Position numbers and translations under genes: made by a program. This document shows positions 24,650 to 38,090 of a stretch of 64,000 nucleotides of DNA, piece after piece; the first letter of the stretch is position 1; each line of letters begins with the position of its first letter. The stretch covers positions 146,524,196-146,588,195 of the forward strand of contig OY804577.1 of the NCBI GenBank assembly GCA_963680875.1. The letters are read 5' to 3'. The notes beneath the pieces are model-generated. The model worked only from the letters and a program-made list of their open reading frames with translations, ran no database searches and was not told the DNA's origin. This DNA comes from Bathymodiolus brooksi (taxonomy: Eukaryota; Mollusca; Bivalvia; Mytilida; Modiolidae).

Positions 24650-27297
24650 CCACGGTCCTGGTTTCTATGTCAGTGTATAACTAGTACTGATATCAGTGGC
24701 TTAACCAGTAAAAGTCTCCAGATTTCCACGGTCCTGGTTTCTATGTCAGTGTATAACTAGTACTGCTATCAGTGGCTTAACCAGTAAAAGTCTCCAGATT
24801 TCCACGGTCCTGGTTTCTATGTCAGTGTATAACTAGTACTGATATCAGTGGCTTAACCAGTAAAAGTCTCCAGATTTCCACGGTCCTGGTTTCTATGTCA
24901 GTGTATAACTAGTACTGATATCAGTGGCTTAACCAATAAAAGTCTCCAGATTTCCACGGTCATGGTTTCTATGTCAGTGTATAACTAGTATTGATATCAG
25001 TGGCTTAACCAGTAAAAGTCTCCAGATTTCCACGGTCCTGGTTTCTATGTCAGTGTATAACTAGTACTGATATCAGTGGCTTAACTAGTAAAAGTCTCCA
25101 GATTTCCACGGCCCTGGTTTCTAGGTCAGTGTATAACTAGTACTGATATCAGTGGCTTAACCGGTAAAAGTCTCCAGATTTCCACGGTCCTGGTTTCTAT
25201 GTCAGTGTATAACTAGTACTGATATCAGTGGCTTAACCAGTAAAAGTCTCCAGATTTCCACGGTCCTGGTTTCTATGTCAGTGTATAACTAGTACTGATA
25301 TCAGTGGCTTAACCAATAAGTCTCCAGATTTCCGTGGTCCTGGTTTCTATGTCAGTGTATAATTAGTACTGATATCAGTGGCTTAACCAGTAAAAGTCTC
25401 CAGATTTCCACGGTCCTAGTTTCTATGTCAGTGTATAACTAATACTGATATCAGTGGCTTAACCAGTAAAAGTCTCCAGATTTCCACGGTCCTGGTTTCT
25501 ATGTCAGTGTATAACTAGTACTGATATCAGTGGCTTAACCAGTAAGTCTCCAGATTTCCACAGTCCTGGTTTCTATGTCAGTGTATAACTAGTACTGATA
25601 TCAGTGGCTTAACCAGTAAAAGTCTCCAGATTTCCACGGTCCTGGTTTCTATGTCAGTGTATAACTAGTACTGATATCAGTGGCTTAACCAGTAAGACTC
25701 CAGATTTCCATGTTCCTGGTTTCTATGTCAGTGTATAACTAGTACTGATATCAGTGGCTTAACCAGTAAAAGTCTCCAGTTTTCCACGGTCCTGGTTTCT
25801 AGGTCAGTGTATAACTAGTACTGATATCAGTGGCTTAACTAGTAAAAGTCTCCAGATTTCCACGGTCCTGGTTTCTAGGTCAGTGTATAACTAGTACTGA
25901 TATCAGTGGCTTAACCAGTAAAAGTCTCAAGATTTCCACGGTCCTGGTTTCTATGTCAGTGTATAACTAGTACTGATATCAGTGGCTTAACCAGTAAAAG
26001 TCTCCAGATTTCCACGGTCCTGGTTTCTATGTCAGTGTATAACTAGTACTGATATCAGTGGCTTAACCAGTAAAAGTCTCCAGATTTCCACGGTCCTGGT
26101 TTCTATGTCAGTGTATAACTAGTACTGATATCAGTGGCTTAACCAGTAAAAGTCTCCAGATTTCCACGGTCCTGGTTTCTATGTCAGTGTATAACTAGTA
26201 CTGCTATCAGTGGCTTAACCAGTAAAAGTCTCCATATTTCCACGGTCCTGGTTTCTATGTCAGTGTATAACTAGTACTGATATCAGTGGCTTAACCAGTA
26301 AAAGTCTCCAGATTTCCACGGTCCTGGTTTCTATGTCAGTGTATAACTAGTACTGATATCAGTGGCTTAACCAATAAAAGTCTCCAGATTTCCACGGTCA
26401 TGGTTTCTATGTCAGTGTATAACTAGTACTGATATCAGTGGCTTAACCAGTAAAAGTCTCCAGATTTCCACGGTCCTGGTTTCTATGTCAGTGTATAACT
26501 AGTACTGATATCAGTGGCTTAACCAGTAAAAGTCTCCAGATTTCCACGGTCCTGGTTTCTAGGTCAGTGTATAACTAGTACTGATATCAGTGGCTTAACC
26601 GGTAAAAGTCTCCAGATTTCCACGGTCCTGGTTTCTATGTCAGTGTATAACTAGTACTGATATCAGTGGCTTAACCAGTAAAAGTCTCCAGATTTCCACG
26701 GTCCTGGTTTCTATGTCAGTGTATAACTAGTACTGATATCAGTGGCTTAACCAATAAGTCTCCAGATTTCCATGGTCCTGGTTTCTATGTCAGTGTATAA
26801 TTAGTACTGATATCAGTGGCTTAACTAGTAAAAGTCTCCAGATTTCCACGGTCCTGGTTTCTATGTCAGTGTATAACTAATACTGATATCAGTGGCTTAA
26901 CCAGTAAAAGTCTCCAGATTTCCACGGTCCTGGTTTCTATGTCAGTGTATAACTAGTACTGATATCAGTGGCTTAACCAGTAAGTCTCCAGATTTCCACA
27001 GTCCTGGTTTCTATGTCAGTGTATAACTAGTACTGATATCAGTGGCTTAACCAGTAAAAGTCTCCAGATTTCCACGGTCCTGGTTTCTATGTCAGTGTAT
27101 AACTAGTACTGATATCAGTGGCTTAACCAGTAAAAGTCTCGATTTCCATGGTCCTGGTTTCTATGTCAGTGTATAACTAGTACTGATATCAGTGGCTTAA
27201 CCAGTAAAAGTCTCCAGATTTCCACGGTCCTGGTTTCTATGTCAGTGTATAACTAGTACTGATATCAGTGGCTTAATCAGTAAAAGTCTCCAGATTT
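24650..27297 (+). repeat. 2,648-bp tandem duplication, copy 1
   Basis: About 35 monomers. Markers recur 2,648 bp on: CTGCTATC 24763/27411 and 26201/28849, AGTAAGACTC 25691/28339, TCTCAAG 25921/28569, CTCGATTTCC 27141/29789, AATAAA units 24935/27583 and 26373/29021. Within each copy CTGCTATC, AATAAA and GGTCATGG also repeat at 1,438 bp, so the copy has a nested half-unit. Confidence 0.93.
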
Positions 27298-29945
27298 CCA
27301 CGGTCCTGGTTTCTATGTCAGTGTATAACTAGTACTGATATCAGTGGCTTAACCAGTAAAAGTCTCCAGATTTCCACGGTCCTGGTTTCTATGTCAGTGT
27401 ATAACTAGTACTGCTATCAGTGGCTTAACCAGTAAAAGTCTCCAGATTTCCACGGTCCTGGTTTCTATGTCAGTGTATAACTAGTACTGATATCAGTGGC
27501 TTAACCAGTAAAAGTCTCCAGATTTCCACGGTCCTGGTTTCTATGTCAGTGTATAACTAGTACTGATATCAGTGGCTTAACCAATAAAAGTCTCCAGATT
27601 TCCACGGTCATGGTTTCTATGTCAGTGTATAACTAGTATTGATATCAGTGGCTTAACCAGTAAAAGTCTCCAGATTTCCACGGTCCTGGTTTCTATGTCA
27701 GTGTATAACTAGTACTGATATCAGTGGCTTAACTAGTAAAAGTCTCCAGATTTCCACGGCCCTGGTTTCTAGGTCAGTGTATAACTAGTACTGATATCAG
27801 TGGCTTAACCGGTAAAAGTCTCCAGATTTCCACGGTCCTGGTTTCTATGTCAGTGTATAACTAGTACTGATATCAGTGGCTTAACCAGTAAAAGTCTCCA
27901 GATTTCCACGGTCCTGGTTTCTATGTCAGTGTATAACTAGTACTGATATCAGTGGCTTAACCAATAAGTCTCCAGATTTCCGTGGTCCTGGTTTCTATGT
28001 CAGTGTATAATTAGTACTGATATCAGTGGCTTAACCAGTAAAAGTCTCCAGATTTCCACGGTCCTAGTTTCTATGTCAGTGTATAACTAATACTGATATC
28101 AGTGGCTTAACCAGTAAAAGTCTCCAGATTTCCACGGTCCTGGTTTCTATGTCAGTGTATAACTAGTACTGATATCAGTGGCTTAACCAGTAAGTCTCCA
28201 GATTTCCACAGTCCTGGTTTCTATGTCAGTGTATAACTAGTACTGATATCAGTGGCTTAACCAGTAAAAGTCTCCAGATTTCCACGGTCCTGGTTTCTAT
28301 GTCAGTGTATAACTAGTACTGATATCAGTGGCTTAACCAGTAAGACTCCAGATTTCCATGTTCCTGGTTTCTATGTCAGTGTATAACTAGTACTGATATC
28401 AGTGGCTTAACCAGTAAAAGTCTCCAGTTTTCCACGGTCCTGGTTTCTAGGTCAGTGTATAACTAGTACTGATATCAGTGGCTTAACTAGTAAAAGTCTC
28501 CAGATTTCCACGGTCCTGGTTTCTAGGTCAGTGTATAACTAGTACTGATATCAGTGGCTTAACCAGTAAAAGTCTCAAGATTTCCACGGTCCTGGTTTCT
28601 ATGTCAGTGTATAACTAGTACTGATATCAGTGGCTTAACCAGTAAAAGTCTCCAGATTTCCACGGTCCTGGTTTCTATGTCAGTGTATAACTAGTACTGA
28701 TATCAGTGGCTTAACCAGTAAAAGTCTCCAGATTTCCACGGTCCTGGTTTCTATGTCAGTGTATAACTAGTACTGATATCAGTGGCTTAACCAGTAAAAG
28801 TCTCCAGATTTCCACGGTCCTGGTTTCTATGTCAGTGTATAACTAGTACTGCTATCAGTGGCTTAACCAGTAAAAGTCTCCATATTTCCACGGTCCTGGT
28901 TTCTATGTCAGTGTATAACTAGTACTGATATCAGTGGCTTAACCAGTAAAAGTCTCCAGATTTCCACGGTCCTGGTTTCTATGTCAGTGTATAACTAGTA
29001 CTGATATCAGTGGCTTAACCAATAAAAGTCTCCAGATTTCCACGGTCATGGTTTCTATGTCAGTGTATAACTAGTACTGATATCAGTGGCTTAACCAGTA
29101 AAAGTCTCCAGATTTCCACGGTCCTGGTTTCTATGTCAGTGTATAACTAGTACTGATATCAGTGGCTTAACCAGTAAAAGTCTCCAGATTTCCACGGTCC
29201 TGGTTTCTAGGTCAGTGTATAACTAGTACTGATATCAGTGGCTTAACCGGTAAAAGTCTCCAGATTTCCACGGTCCTGGTTTCTATGTCAGTGTATAACT
29301 AGTACTGATATCAGTGGCTTAACCAGTAAAAGTCTCCAGATTTCCACGGTCCTGGTTTCTATGTCAGTGTATAACTAGTACTGATATCAGTGGCTTAACC
29401 AATAAGTCTCCAGATTTCCATGGTCCTGGTTTCTATGTCAGTGTATAATTAGTACTGATATCAGTGGCTTAACTAGTAAAAGTCTCCAGATTTCCACGGT
29501 CCTGGTTTCTATGTCAGTGTATAACTAATACTGATATCAGTGGCTTAACCAGTAAAAGTCTCCAGATTTCCACGGTCCTGGTTTCTATGTCAGTGTATAA
29601 CTAGTACTGATATCAGTGGCTTAACCAGTAAGTCTCCAGATTTCCACAGTCCTGGTTTCTATGTCAGTGTATAACTAGTACTGATATCAGTGGCTTAACC
29701 AGTAAAAGTCTCCAGATTTCCACGGTCCTGGTTTCTATGTCAGTGTATAACTAGTACTGATATCAGTGGCTTAACCAGTAAAAGTCTCGATTTCCATGGT
29801 CCTGGTTTCTATGTCAGTGTATAACTAGTACTGATATCAGTGGCTTAACCAGTAAAAGTCTCCAGATTTCCACGGTCCTGGTTTCTATGTCAGTGTATAA
29901 CTAGTACTGATATCAGTGGCTTAATCAGTAAAAGTCTCCAGATTT
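27298..29945 (+). repeat. 2,648-bp tandem duplication, copy 2
   Basis: Abuts copy 1, with every listed marker at a 2,648-bp offset. After the end the match breaks: CACGGTTCTGG near 30026 and CTGATATC at 30059 replace the bases expected from 27.38-27.41 kb. Confidence 0.93.
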
Positions 29946-32479
29946 CCACGGTCCTGGTTTCTATGTCAGTGTATAACTAGTACTGATATCAGTGGCTTAA
30001 CCAGTAAAAGTCTCCAGATTTCCACGGTTCTGGTTTCTATGTCAGTGTATAACTAGTACTGATATCAGTGGCTTAACCAGTAAAAGTCTCCGGATTTCCA
30101 CGGTCCTGGTTTCTATGTCAGTGTATAACTAGTACTGATATCAGTGGCTTAACCAGTAAAAGTCTCCAGATTTCCACGGTCCTGGTTTCTATGTCAGTGT
30201 ATAACTAGTACTGATATCAGTGGCTTAACCAGTAAAAGTCTCCAGATTTCCACGGTCCTGGTTTCTATGTCAGTGTATAACTAGTACTGATATCAGTGGC
30301 TTAACCAGTAAAAGTCTCCAGATTTCCACGGTCCTGGTTTCTGTCAGTGTATAACTAGTACTGATATCAGTGGCTTAACTAGTAAAAGTCTCCAGATTTC
30401 CACGGTCCTGGTTTCTGTCAGTGTATAACTAGTACTGATATCAGTGGCTTAACCAGTAAAAGTCTCCAGATTTCCACGGTCCTGGTTTCTATGTCAGTGT
30501 ATAACTAGTACTGATATCAGTGGCTTAACCAGTAAGTCTCCAGATTTCCATGGTCCTGGTTTCTATGTCAGTGTATAACTAGTACTGATATCAGTGGCTT
30601 AACCAGTAAAAGTCTCCAGATTTCCACGGTCCTGGTTTCTATGTCAGTGTATAACTAGTACTGATATCAGTGGCTTAACCAGTAAAAGTCTCCAGATTTC
30701 CACGGTCCTGGTTTCTAGGTCAGTGTATAACTAGTACTGATATCAGTGGCTTAACTAGTAAAAGTCTCCAGATTTCCACGGTCCTGGTTTCTAGGTCAGT
30801 GTATAACTAGTACTGATATCAGTGGCTTAACCAGTAAATGTCTCCAGATTTCCACGGTCCTGGTTTCTATGTCAGTGTATAACTAGTACTGATATCAGTG
30901 GCTTAACCAGTAAAAGTCTCCAGATTTCCACGGTCCTGGTTTCTATGTCAGTGTATAACTAGTACTGATATCAGTGGCTTAACCAGTAAAAGTCTCCAGA
31001 TTTTCACGGTCCTAGTTTCTATGTCAGTGTATAACTAGTACTGCTATCAGTGGCTTAACCAGTAAAAGTCTCCAGATTTCCACGGTCCTGGTTTCTATGT
31101 CAGTGTATAACTAGTACTGATATCAGTGGCTTAACCAGTAAAAGTCTCCAGATTTCCACGGTCCTGGTTTCTATGTCAGTGTATAACTAGTACTGATATC
31201 AGTGGCTTAACCAGTAAAAGTCTCCAGATTTCCACGGTCCTGGTTTCTATGTCAGTGTATAACTAGTACTGATATCAGTGGCTTAACCAATAAACGTCTC
31301 CAGATTTCCATGATCCTGGTTTCTATGTCAGTGTATAACTAGTACTGATATCAGTGGCTTAACCAGTAAAAGTATCCAGATTTCCTCGGCCCTGGTTTCT
31401 ATGTCAGTGTATAACTAGTACTGATATCAGTGGCTTAATCAGTAAAAGTTTCCAGATTTCCACGGTCCTGGTTTCTATGTCAGTGTATAACTAGTACTGA
31501 TATCAGTGGCTTAACCAGTAAAAGTCTCCAGATTTCCACGGTCCTTGTTTCTAGGTCAGTGTATAACTAGTACTGATATCAGTGGCTTAACCAGTAAAAG
31601 TCTCCAGATTTCCACGGTCCTTGTTTCTATGTCAGTGTATAACTAGTACTGATATCAGTGGCTTAACCGGTAAAAGTCTCCAGATTTCCAAGGTTCTGGT
31701 TTCTATGTCAGTGTATAACTAGTACTGATATCAGTGGCTTAACCAGTAAAAGTCTCCAGATTTCCACGGTCCTGGTTTCTATGTCAGTGTATAACTAGTA
31801 CTGATATCAGTGGCTTAACCAGTAAGTCTCAAGATTTCCATGGTCCTGGTTTCTATGTCAGTGTATAACTAGTACTGATATCAGTGGCTTAACCAGTAAA
31901 AGTCTCCAGATTTCCACGGTCCTGGTTTCTATGTCAGTGTATAACTAGTACTGATATCAGTGGCTTAACTAGTAAAAGTCTCCAGATTTCCACGGTCCTG
32001 GTTTCTATGTCAGTGTATAACTAGTACTGATATCAGTGGCTTAACTAGTAAAAGTCTCCAGATTTCCACGGTCCTGGTTTCTATGTCAGTGTATAACTAG
32101 TACTGATATCAGTGGCTTAACCAGTAAAAGTCTCCAGATTTCCACGGTCCTGGTTTCTATGTCAGTGTATAACTAGTACTGATATCAGTGGCTTAATCAG
32201 TAAAAGTCTCCAGATTTCCACGGTCCTGGTTTCTATGTCAGTGTATAACTAGTACTGATATCAGTGGCTTAACCAGTAAAAGTCTCCAGATTTCCACGGT
32301 TCTGGTTTCTATGTCAGTGTATAACTAGTACTGATATCAGTGGCTTAACCAGTAAAAGTCTCCGGATTTCCACGGTCCTGGTTTCTATGTCAGTGTATAA
32401 CTAGTACTGATATCAGTGGCTTAACCAGTAAAAGTCTCCAGATTTCCACGGTCCTGGTTTCTATGTCAGTGTATAACTA
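29946..32479 (+). repeat. Mosaic region between duplications
   Basis: Mixed monomers. CTCCGGATTTCC occurs at 30091 and 32363 (offset 2,272), and TTTTCACGGTCCTAG with CTGCTATC at about 31.0 kb is the first of a group expanded further right. Unusual single units include AGTATCCAGATTTCCTCGG near 31370-31390 and CTCAAGATTTCC near 31830. Confidence 0.8.
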
Positions 32480-35284
32480 GTACTGATATCAGTGGCTTAA
32501 CCAGTAAAAGTCTCCAGATTTCCACGGTCCTGGTTTCTAGGTCAGTGTATAACTAGTACTGATATCATTGGCTTAACTAGTAAAAGTCTCCAGATTTCCA
32601 CGGTCCTGGTTTCTAGGTCAGTGTATAACTAGTACTGATATCAGTGGCTTAACCAGTAAATGTCTCCAGATTTCCACGGTCCTGGTTTCTATGTCAGTGT
32701 ATAACTAGTACTGATATCAGTGGCTTAACCAGTAAAAGTCTCCAGATTTCCACGGTCCTGGTTTCTATGTCAGTGTATAACTAGTACTGATATCAGTGGC
32801 TTAACCAGTAAAAGTCTCCAGATTTTCACGGTCCTAGTTTCTATGTCAGTGTATAACTAGTACTGCTATCAGTGGCTTAACCAGTAAAAGTCTCCAGATT
32901 TCCACGGTCCTGGTTTCTATGTCAGTGTATAACTAGTACTGATATCAGTGGCTTAACCAGTAAAAGTCTCCAGATTTCCACGGTCCTGGTTTCTATGTCA
33001 GTGTATAACTAGTACTGATATCAGTGGCTTAACCAGTAAAAGTCTCCAGATTTCCACGGTCCTGGTTTCTATGTCAGTGTATAACTAGTACTGATATCAG
33101 TGGCTTAACCAGTAAACGTCTCCAGATTTCCATGATCCTGGTTTCTATGTCAGTGTATAACTAGTACTGATATCAGTGGCTTAACCAGTAAAAGTCTCCA
33201 GATTTCCACGGTCCTGGTTTCTATGTCAGTGTATAACTAGTACTGATATCAGTGGCTTAACCAGTAAAAGTCTCCAGATTTCCACGGTCCTGGTTTCTAT
33301 GTCAGTGTATAACTAGTACTGATATCAGTGGCTTAACCAGTAAAAGTCTCCAGATTTCCACGGTCCTGGTTTCTATGTCAGTGTATAACTAGTACTGATA
33401 TCAGTGGCTTAACCAGTAAAAGTCTCCAGATTTTCACGGTCCTAGTTTCTATGTCAGTGTATAACTAGTACTGCTATCAGTGGCTTAACCAGTAAAAGTC
33501 TCCAGATTTCCACGGTCCTGGTTTCTATGTCAGTGTATAACTAGTACTGATATCAGTGGCTTAACCAGTAAAAGTCTCCAGATTTCCACGGTCCTGGTTT
33601 CTATGTCAGTGTATAACTAGTACTGATATCAGTGGCTTAACCAGTAAAAGTCTCCAGATTTCCACGGTCCTGGTTTCTATGTCAGTGTATAACTAGTACT
33701 GATATCAGTGGCTTAACCAGTAAACGTCTCCAGATTTCCATGATCCTGGTTTCTATGTCAGTGTATAACTAGTACTGATATCAGTGGCTTAACCAGTAAA
33801 AGTCTCCATATTTCCACGGTCCTGGTTTCTATGTCAGTGTATAACTAGTACTGATATCAGTGGCTTAACCAGTAAAAGTCTCCAGATTTCCACGGTCCTG
33901 GTTTCTATGTCAGTGTATAACTAGTACTGATATCAGTGGCTTAACCAATAAAAGTCTCCAGATTTCCACGGTCATGGTTTCTATGTCAGTGTATAACTAG
34001 TACTGATATCAGTGGCTTAACCAGTAAAAGTCTCCAGATTTCCACGGTCCTGGTTTCTATGTCAGTGTATAACTAGTACTGATATCAGTGGCTTAACCAG
34101 TAAAAGTCTCCAGATTTCCACGGTCCTGGTTTCTAGGTCAGTGTATAACTAGTACTGATATCAGTGGCTTAACCGGTAAAAGTCTCCAGATTTCCACGGT
34201 CCTGGTTTCTATGTCAGTGTATAACTAGTACTGATATCAGTGGCTTAACCAGTAAAAGTCTCCAGATTTCCACGGTCCTGGTTTCTATGTCAGTGTATAA
34301 CTAGTACTGATATCAGTGGCTTAACCAATAAGTCTCCAGATTTCCATGGTCCTGGTTTCTATGTCAGTGTATAATTAGTACTGATATTAGTGGCTTAACT
34401 AGTAAAAGTCTCCAGATTTCCACGGTCCTGGTTTCTATGTCAGTGTATAACTAATACTGATATCAGTGGCTTAACCAGTAAAAGTCTCCAGATTTCCACG
34501 GTCCTGGTTTCTATGTCAGTGTATAACTAGTACTGATATCAGTGGCTTAACCAGTAAGTCTCCAGATTTCCACAGTCCTGGTTTCTATGTCAGTGTATAA
34601 CTAGTACTGATATCAGTGGCTTAACCAGTAAAAGTCTCCAGATTTCCACGGTCCTGGTTTCTATGTCAGTGTATAACTAGTACTGATATCAGTGGCTTAA
34701 CCAGTAAAAGTCTCGATTTCCATGGTCCTGGTTTCTATGTCAGTGTATAACTAGTACTGATATCAGTGGCTTAACCAGTAAAAGTCTCCAGATTTCCACG
34801 GTCCTGGTTTCTATGTCAGTGTATAACTAGTACTGATATCAGTGGCTTAATCAGTAAAAGTCTCCAGATTTCCACGGTCCTGGTTTCTATGTCAGTGTAT
34901 AACTAGTATTGATAGCAGTGGCTTAACCAGTAAAAGTCTCCAGATTTCCACAGTCCTGGTTTCTATGTCAGTGTATAACTAGTACTGATATCAGTGGCTT
35001 AACTGGTAAAAGTCTCCAGATTTCCACGGTCCTGGTTCCTAGGTCAGTGTATAACTAGTACTGATATCAGTGGCTTAACCAGTTAAAGTCTCCAGATTTC
35101 CACGGTCCTGGTTTCTATGTCAGTGTATAACTAGTACTGATATCAGTGGCTTAACTAGTAAAAGTCTCCAGATTTCCACGGTCCTGGTTTCTAGGTCAGT
35201 GTATAACTAGTACTGATATCAGTGGCTTAACCAGTAAAAGTCTCCAGATTTCCACGGTCCTGGTTTCTATGTCAGTGTATAACT
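32480..35284 (+). repeat. 2,806-bp tandem duplication, copy 1
   Basis: About 37 monomers. Markers recur at 2,806 bp: GATTTTCACGG 32821/35627 and 33429/36235, AATAAA unit 33947/36753, CCAATAAG 34325/37131, CTCGATTTCC 34715/37521, GATAGC core 34907/37713, CCAGTTAAAG 35081/37887. It contains a nested 608-bp (eight-monomer) tandem step, 32821 to 33429 and AAACGTCTCC 33116 to 33724. Confidence 0.93.
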
Positions 35285-35360
35285 AGTACTGATATCAGTG
35301 GCTTAACCAGTAAAAGTCTCCAGATTTCCACGGTCCTGGTTTCTAGGTCAGTGTATAACT
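34905..35360 (+). repeat. GATAGC core, instance 8 (intermediate form)
   Basis: The first monomer carries C5T, T11G and G48A but keeps G2 (AGTATTGATAGC). The second has AACTGG and GGTTCCTAGG, the third CAGTTAAAG, and the fourth CTAG with CTAGG. The sixth unit lacks AGTGTCTT because the 2,806-bp duplication junction falls at its start (35,285). Confidence 0.88.
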
Positions 35361-37108
35361 AGTACTGATATCAGTGGCTTAACTAGTAAAAGTCTCCAGA
35401 TTTCCACGGTCCTGGTTTCTAGGTCAGTGTATAACTAGTACTGATATCAGTGGCTTAACCAGTAAATGTCTCCAGATTTCCACGGTCCTGGTTTCTATGT
35501 CAGTGTATAACTAGTACTGATATCAGTGGCTTAACCAGTAAAAGTCTCCAGATTTCCACGGTCCTGGTTTCTATGTCAGTGTATAACTAGTACTGATATC
35601 AGTGGCTTAACCAGTAAAAGTCTCCAGATTTTCACGGACCTAGTTTCTATGTCAGTGTATAACTAGTACTGCTATCAGTGGCTTAACCAGTAAAAGTCTC
35701 CAGATTTCCACGGTCCTGGTTTCTATGTCAGTGTATAACTAGTACTGATATCAGTGGCTTAACCAGTAAAAGTCTCCAGATTTCCACGGTCCTGGTTTCT
35801 ATGTCAGTGTATAACTAGTACTGATATCAGTGGCTTAACCAGTAAAAGTCTCCAGATTTCCACGGTCCTGGTTTCTATGTCAGTGTATAACTAGTACTGA
35901 TATCAGTGGCTTAACCAGTAAACGTCTCCAGATTTCCATGATCCTGGTTTCTATGTCAGTGTATAACTAGTACTGATATCAGTGGCTTAACCAGTAAAAG
36001 TCTCCAGATTTCCACGGTCCTGGTTTCTATGTCAGTGTATAACTAGTACTGATATCAGTGGCTTAACCAGTAAAAGTCTCCAGATTTCCACGGTCCTGGT
36101 TTCTATGTCAGTGTATAACTAGTACTGATATCAGTGGCTTAACCAGTAAAAGTCTCCAGATTTCCACGGTCCTGGTTTCTATGTCAGTGTATAACTAGTA
36201 CTGATATCAGTGGCTTAACCAGTAAAAGTCTCCAGATTTTCACGGTCCTAGTTTCTATGTCAGTGTATAACTAGTACTGCTATCAGTGGCTTAACCAGTA
36301 AAAGTCTCCAGATTTCCACGGTCCTGGTTTCTATGTCAGTGTATAACTAGTACTGATATCAGTGGCTTAACCAGTAAAAGTCTCCAGATTTCCACGGTCC
36401 TGGTTTCTATGTCAGTGTATAACTAGTACTGATATCAGTGGCTTAACCAGTAAAAGTCTCCAGATTTCCACGGTCCTGGTTTCTATGTCAGTGTATAACT
36501 AGTACTGATATCAGTGGCTTAACCAGTAAACGTCTCCAGATTTCCATGATCCTGGTTTCTATGTCAGTGTATAACTAGTACTGATATCAGTGGCTTAACC
36601 AGTAAAAGTCTCCATATTTCCACGGTCCTGGTTTCTATGTCAGTGTATAACTAGTACTGATATCAGTGGCTTAACCAGTAAAAGTCTCCAGATTTCCACG
36701 GTCCTGGTTTCTATGTCAGTGTATAACTAGTACTGATATCAGTGGCTTAACCAATAAAAGTCTCCAGATTTCCACGGTCATGGTTTCTATGTCAGTGTAT
36801 AACTAGTACTGATATAAGTGGCTTAACCAGTAAAAGTCTCCAGATTTCCACGGTCCTGGTTTCTATGTCAGTGTATAACTAGTACTGATATCAGTGGCTT
36901 AACCAGTAAAAGTCTCCAGATTTCCACGGTCCTGGTTTCTAGGTCAGTGTATAACTAGTACTGATATCAGTGGCTTAACCGGTAAAAGTCTCCAGATTTC
37001 CACGGTCCTGGTTTCTATGTCAGTGTATAACTAGTACTGATATCAGTGGCTTAACCAGTAAAAGTCTCCAGATTTCCACGGTCCTGGTTTCTATGTCAGT
37101 GTATAACT

Positions 37109-38090
37109 AGTACTGATATCAGTGGCTTAACCAATAAGTCTCCAGATTTCCATGGTCCTGGTTTCTATGTCAGTGTATAATTAGTACTGATATTAGTGGC
37201 TTAACTAGTAAAAGTCTCCAGATTTCCACGGTCCTGGTTTCTATGTCAGTGTATAACTAATACTGATATCAGTGGCTTAACCAGTAAAAGTCTCCAGATT
37301 TCCACGGTCCTGGTTTCTATGTCAGTGTATAACTAGTACTGATATCAGTGGCTTAACCAGTAAGTCTCCAGATTTCCACAGTCCTGGTTTCTATGTCAGT
37401 GTATAACTAGTACTGATATCAGTGGCTTAACCAGTAAAAGTCTCCAGATTTCCACGGTCCTGGTTTCTATGTCAGTGTATAACTAGTACTGATATCAGTG
37501 GCTTAACCAGTAAAAGTCTCGATTTCCATGGTCCTGGTTTCTATGTCAGTGTATAACTAGTACTGATATCAGTGGCTTAACCAGTAAAAGTCTCCAGATT
37601 TCCACGGTCCTGGTTTCTATGTCAGTGTATAACTAGTACTGATATCAGTGGCTTAATCAGTAAAAGTCTCCAGATTTCCACGGTCCTGGTTTCTATGTCA
37701 GTGTATAACTAGTATTGATAGCAGTGGCTTAACCAGTAAAAGTCTCCAGATTTCCACAGTCCTGGTTTCTATGTCAGTGTATAACTAGTACTGATATCAG
37801 TGGCTTAACTGGTAAAAGTCTCCAGATTTCCACGGTCCTGGTTCCTAGGTCAGTGTATAACTAGTACTGATATCAGTGGCTTAACCAGTTAAAGTCTCCA
37901 GATTTCCACGGTCCTGGTTTCTATGTCAGTGTATAACTAGTACTGATATCAGTGGCTTAACTAGTAAAAGTCTCCAGATTTCCACGGTCCTGGTTTCTAG
38001 GTCAGTGTATAACTAGTACTGATATCAGTGGCTTAACCAGTAAAAGTCTCCAGATTTCCACGGTCCTGGTTTCTATGTCAGTGTATAACT
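37109..38090 (+). repeat. 982-bp tandem duplication, copy 1
   Basis: Thirteen monomers (988 bp minus three 2-bp deletions) forming the tail of the second 2,806-bp copy. CCAATAAG 37131/38113, CTCGATTTCC 37521/38503, GATAGC 37713/38695 and CCAGTTAAAG 37887/38869 are all offset 982 bp. Confidence 0.93.
37711..38090 (+). repeat. GATAGC core, instance 9 (five monomers)
   Basis: Intermediate form as at 34905. Its sixth unit is replaced by the CCAATAAG unit that starts the next 982-bp copy at 38,091. Confidence 0.88.

Larger units (their letters stand above)
35285..38090 (+). repeat. 2,806-bp tandem duplication, copy 2
   Basis: Begins exactly at a monomer start after five core monomers. It differs from copy 1 by only a few visible bases, such as CGGACC near 35638 against CGGTCC near 32832, and GATATAAGTGG near 36814. 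Confidence 0.93.
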
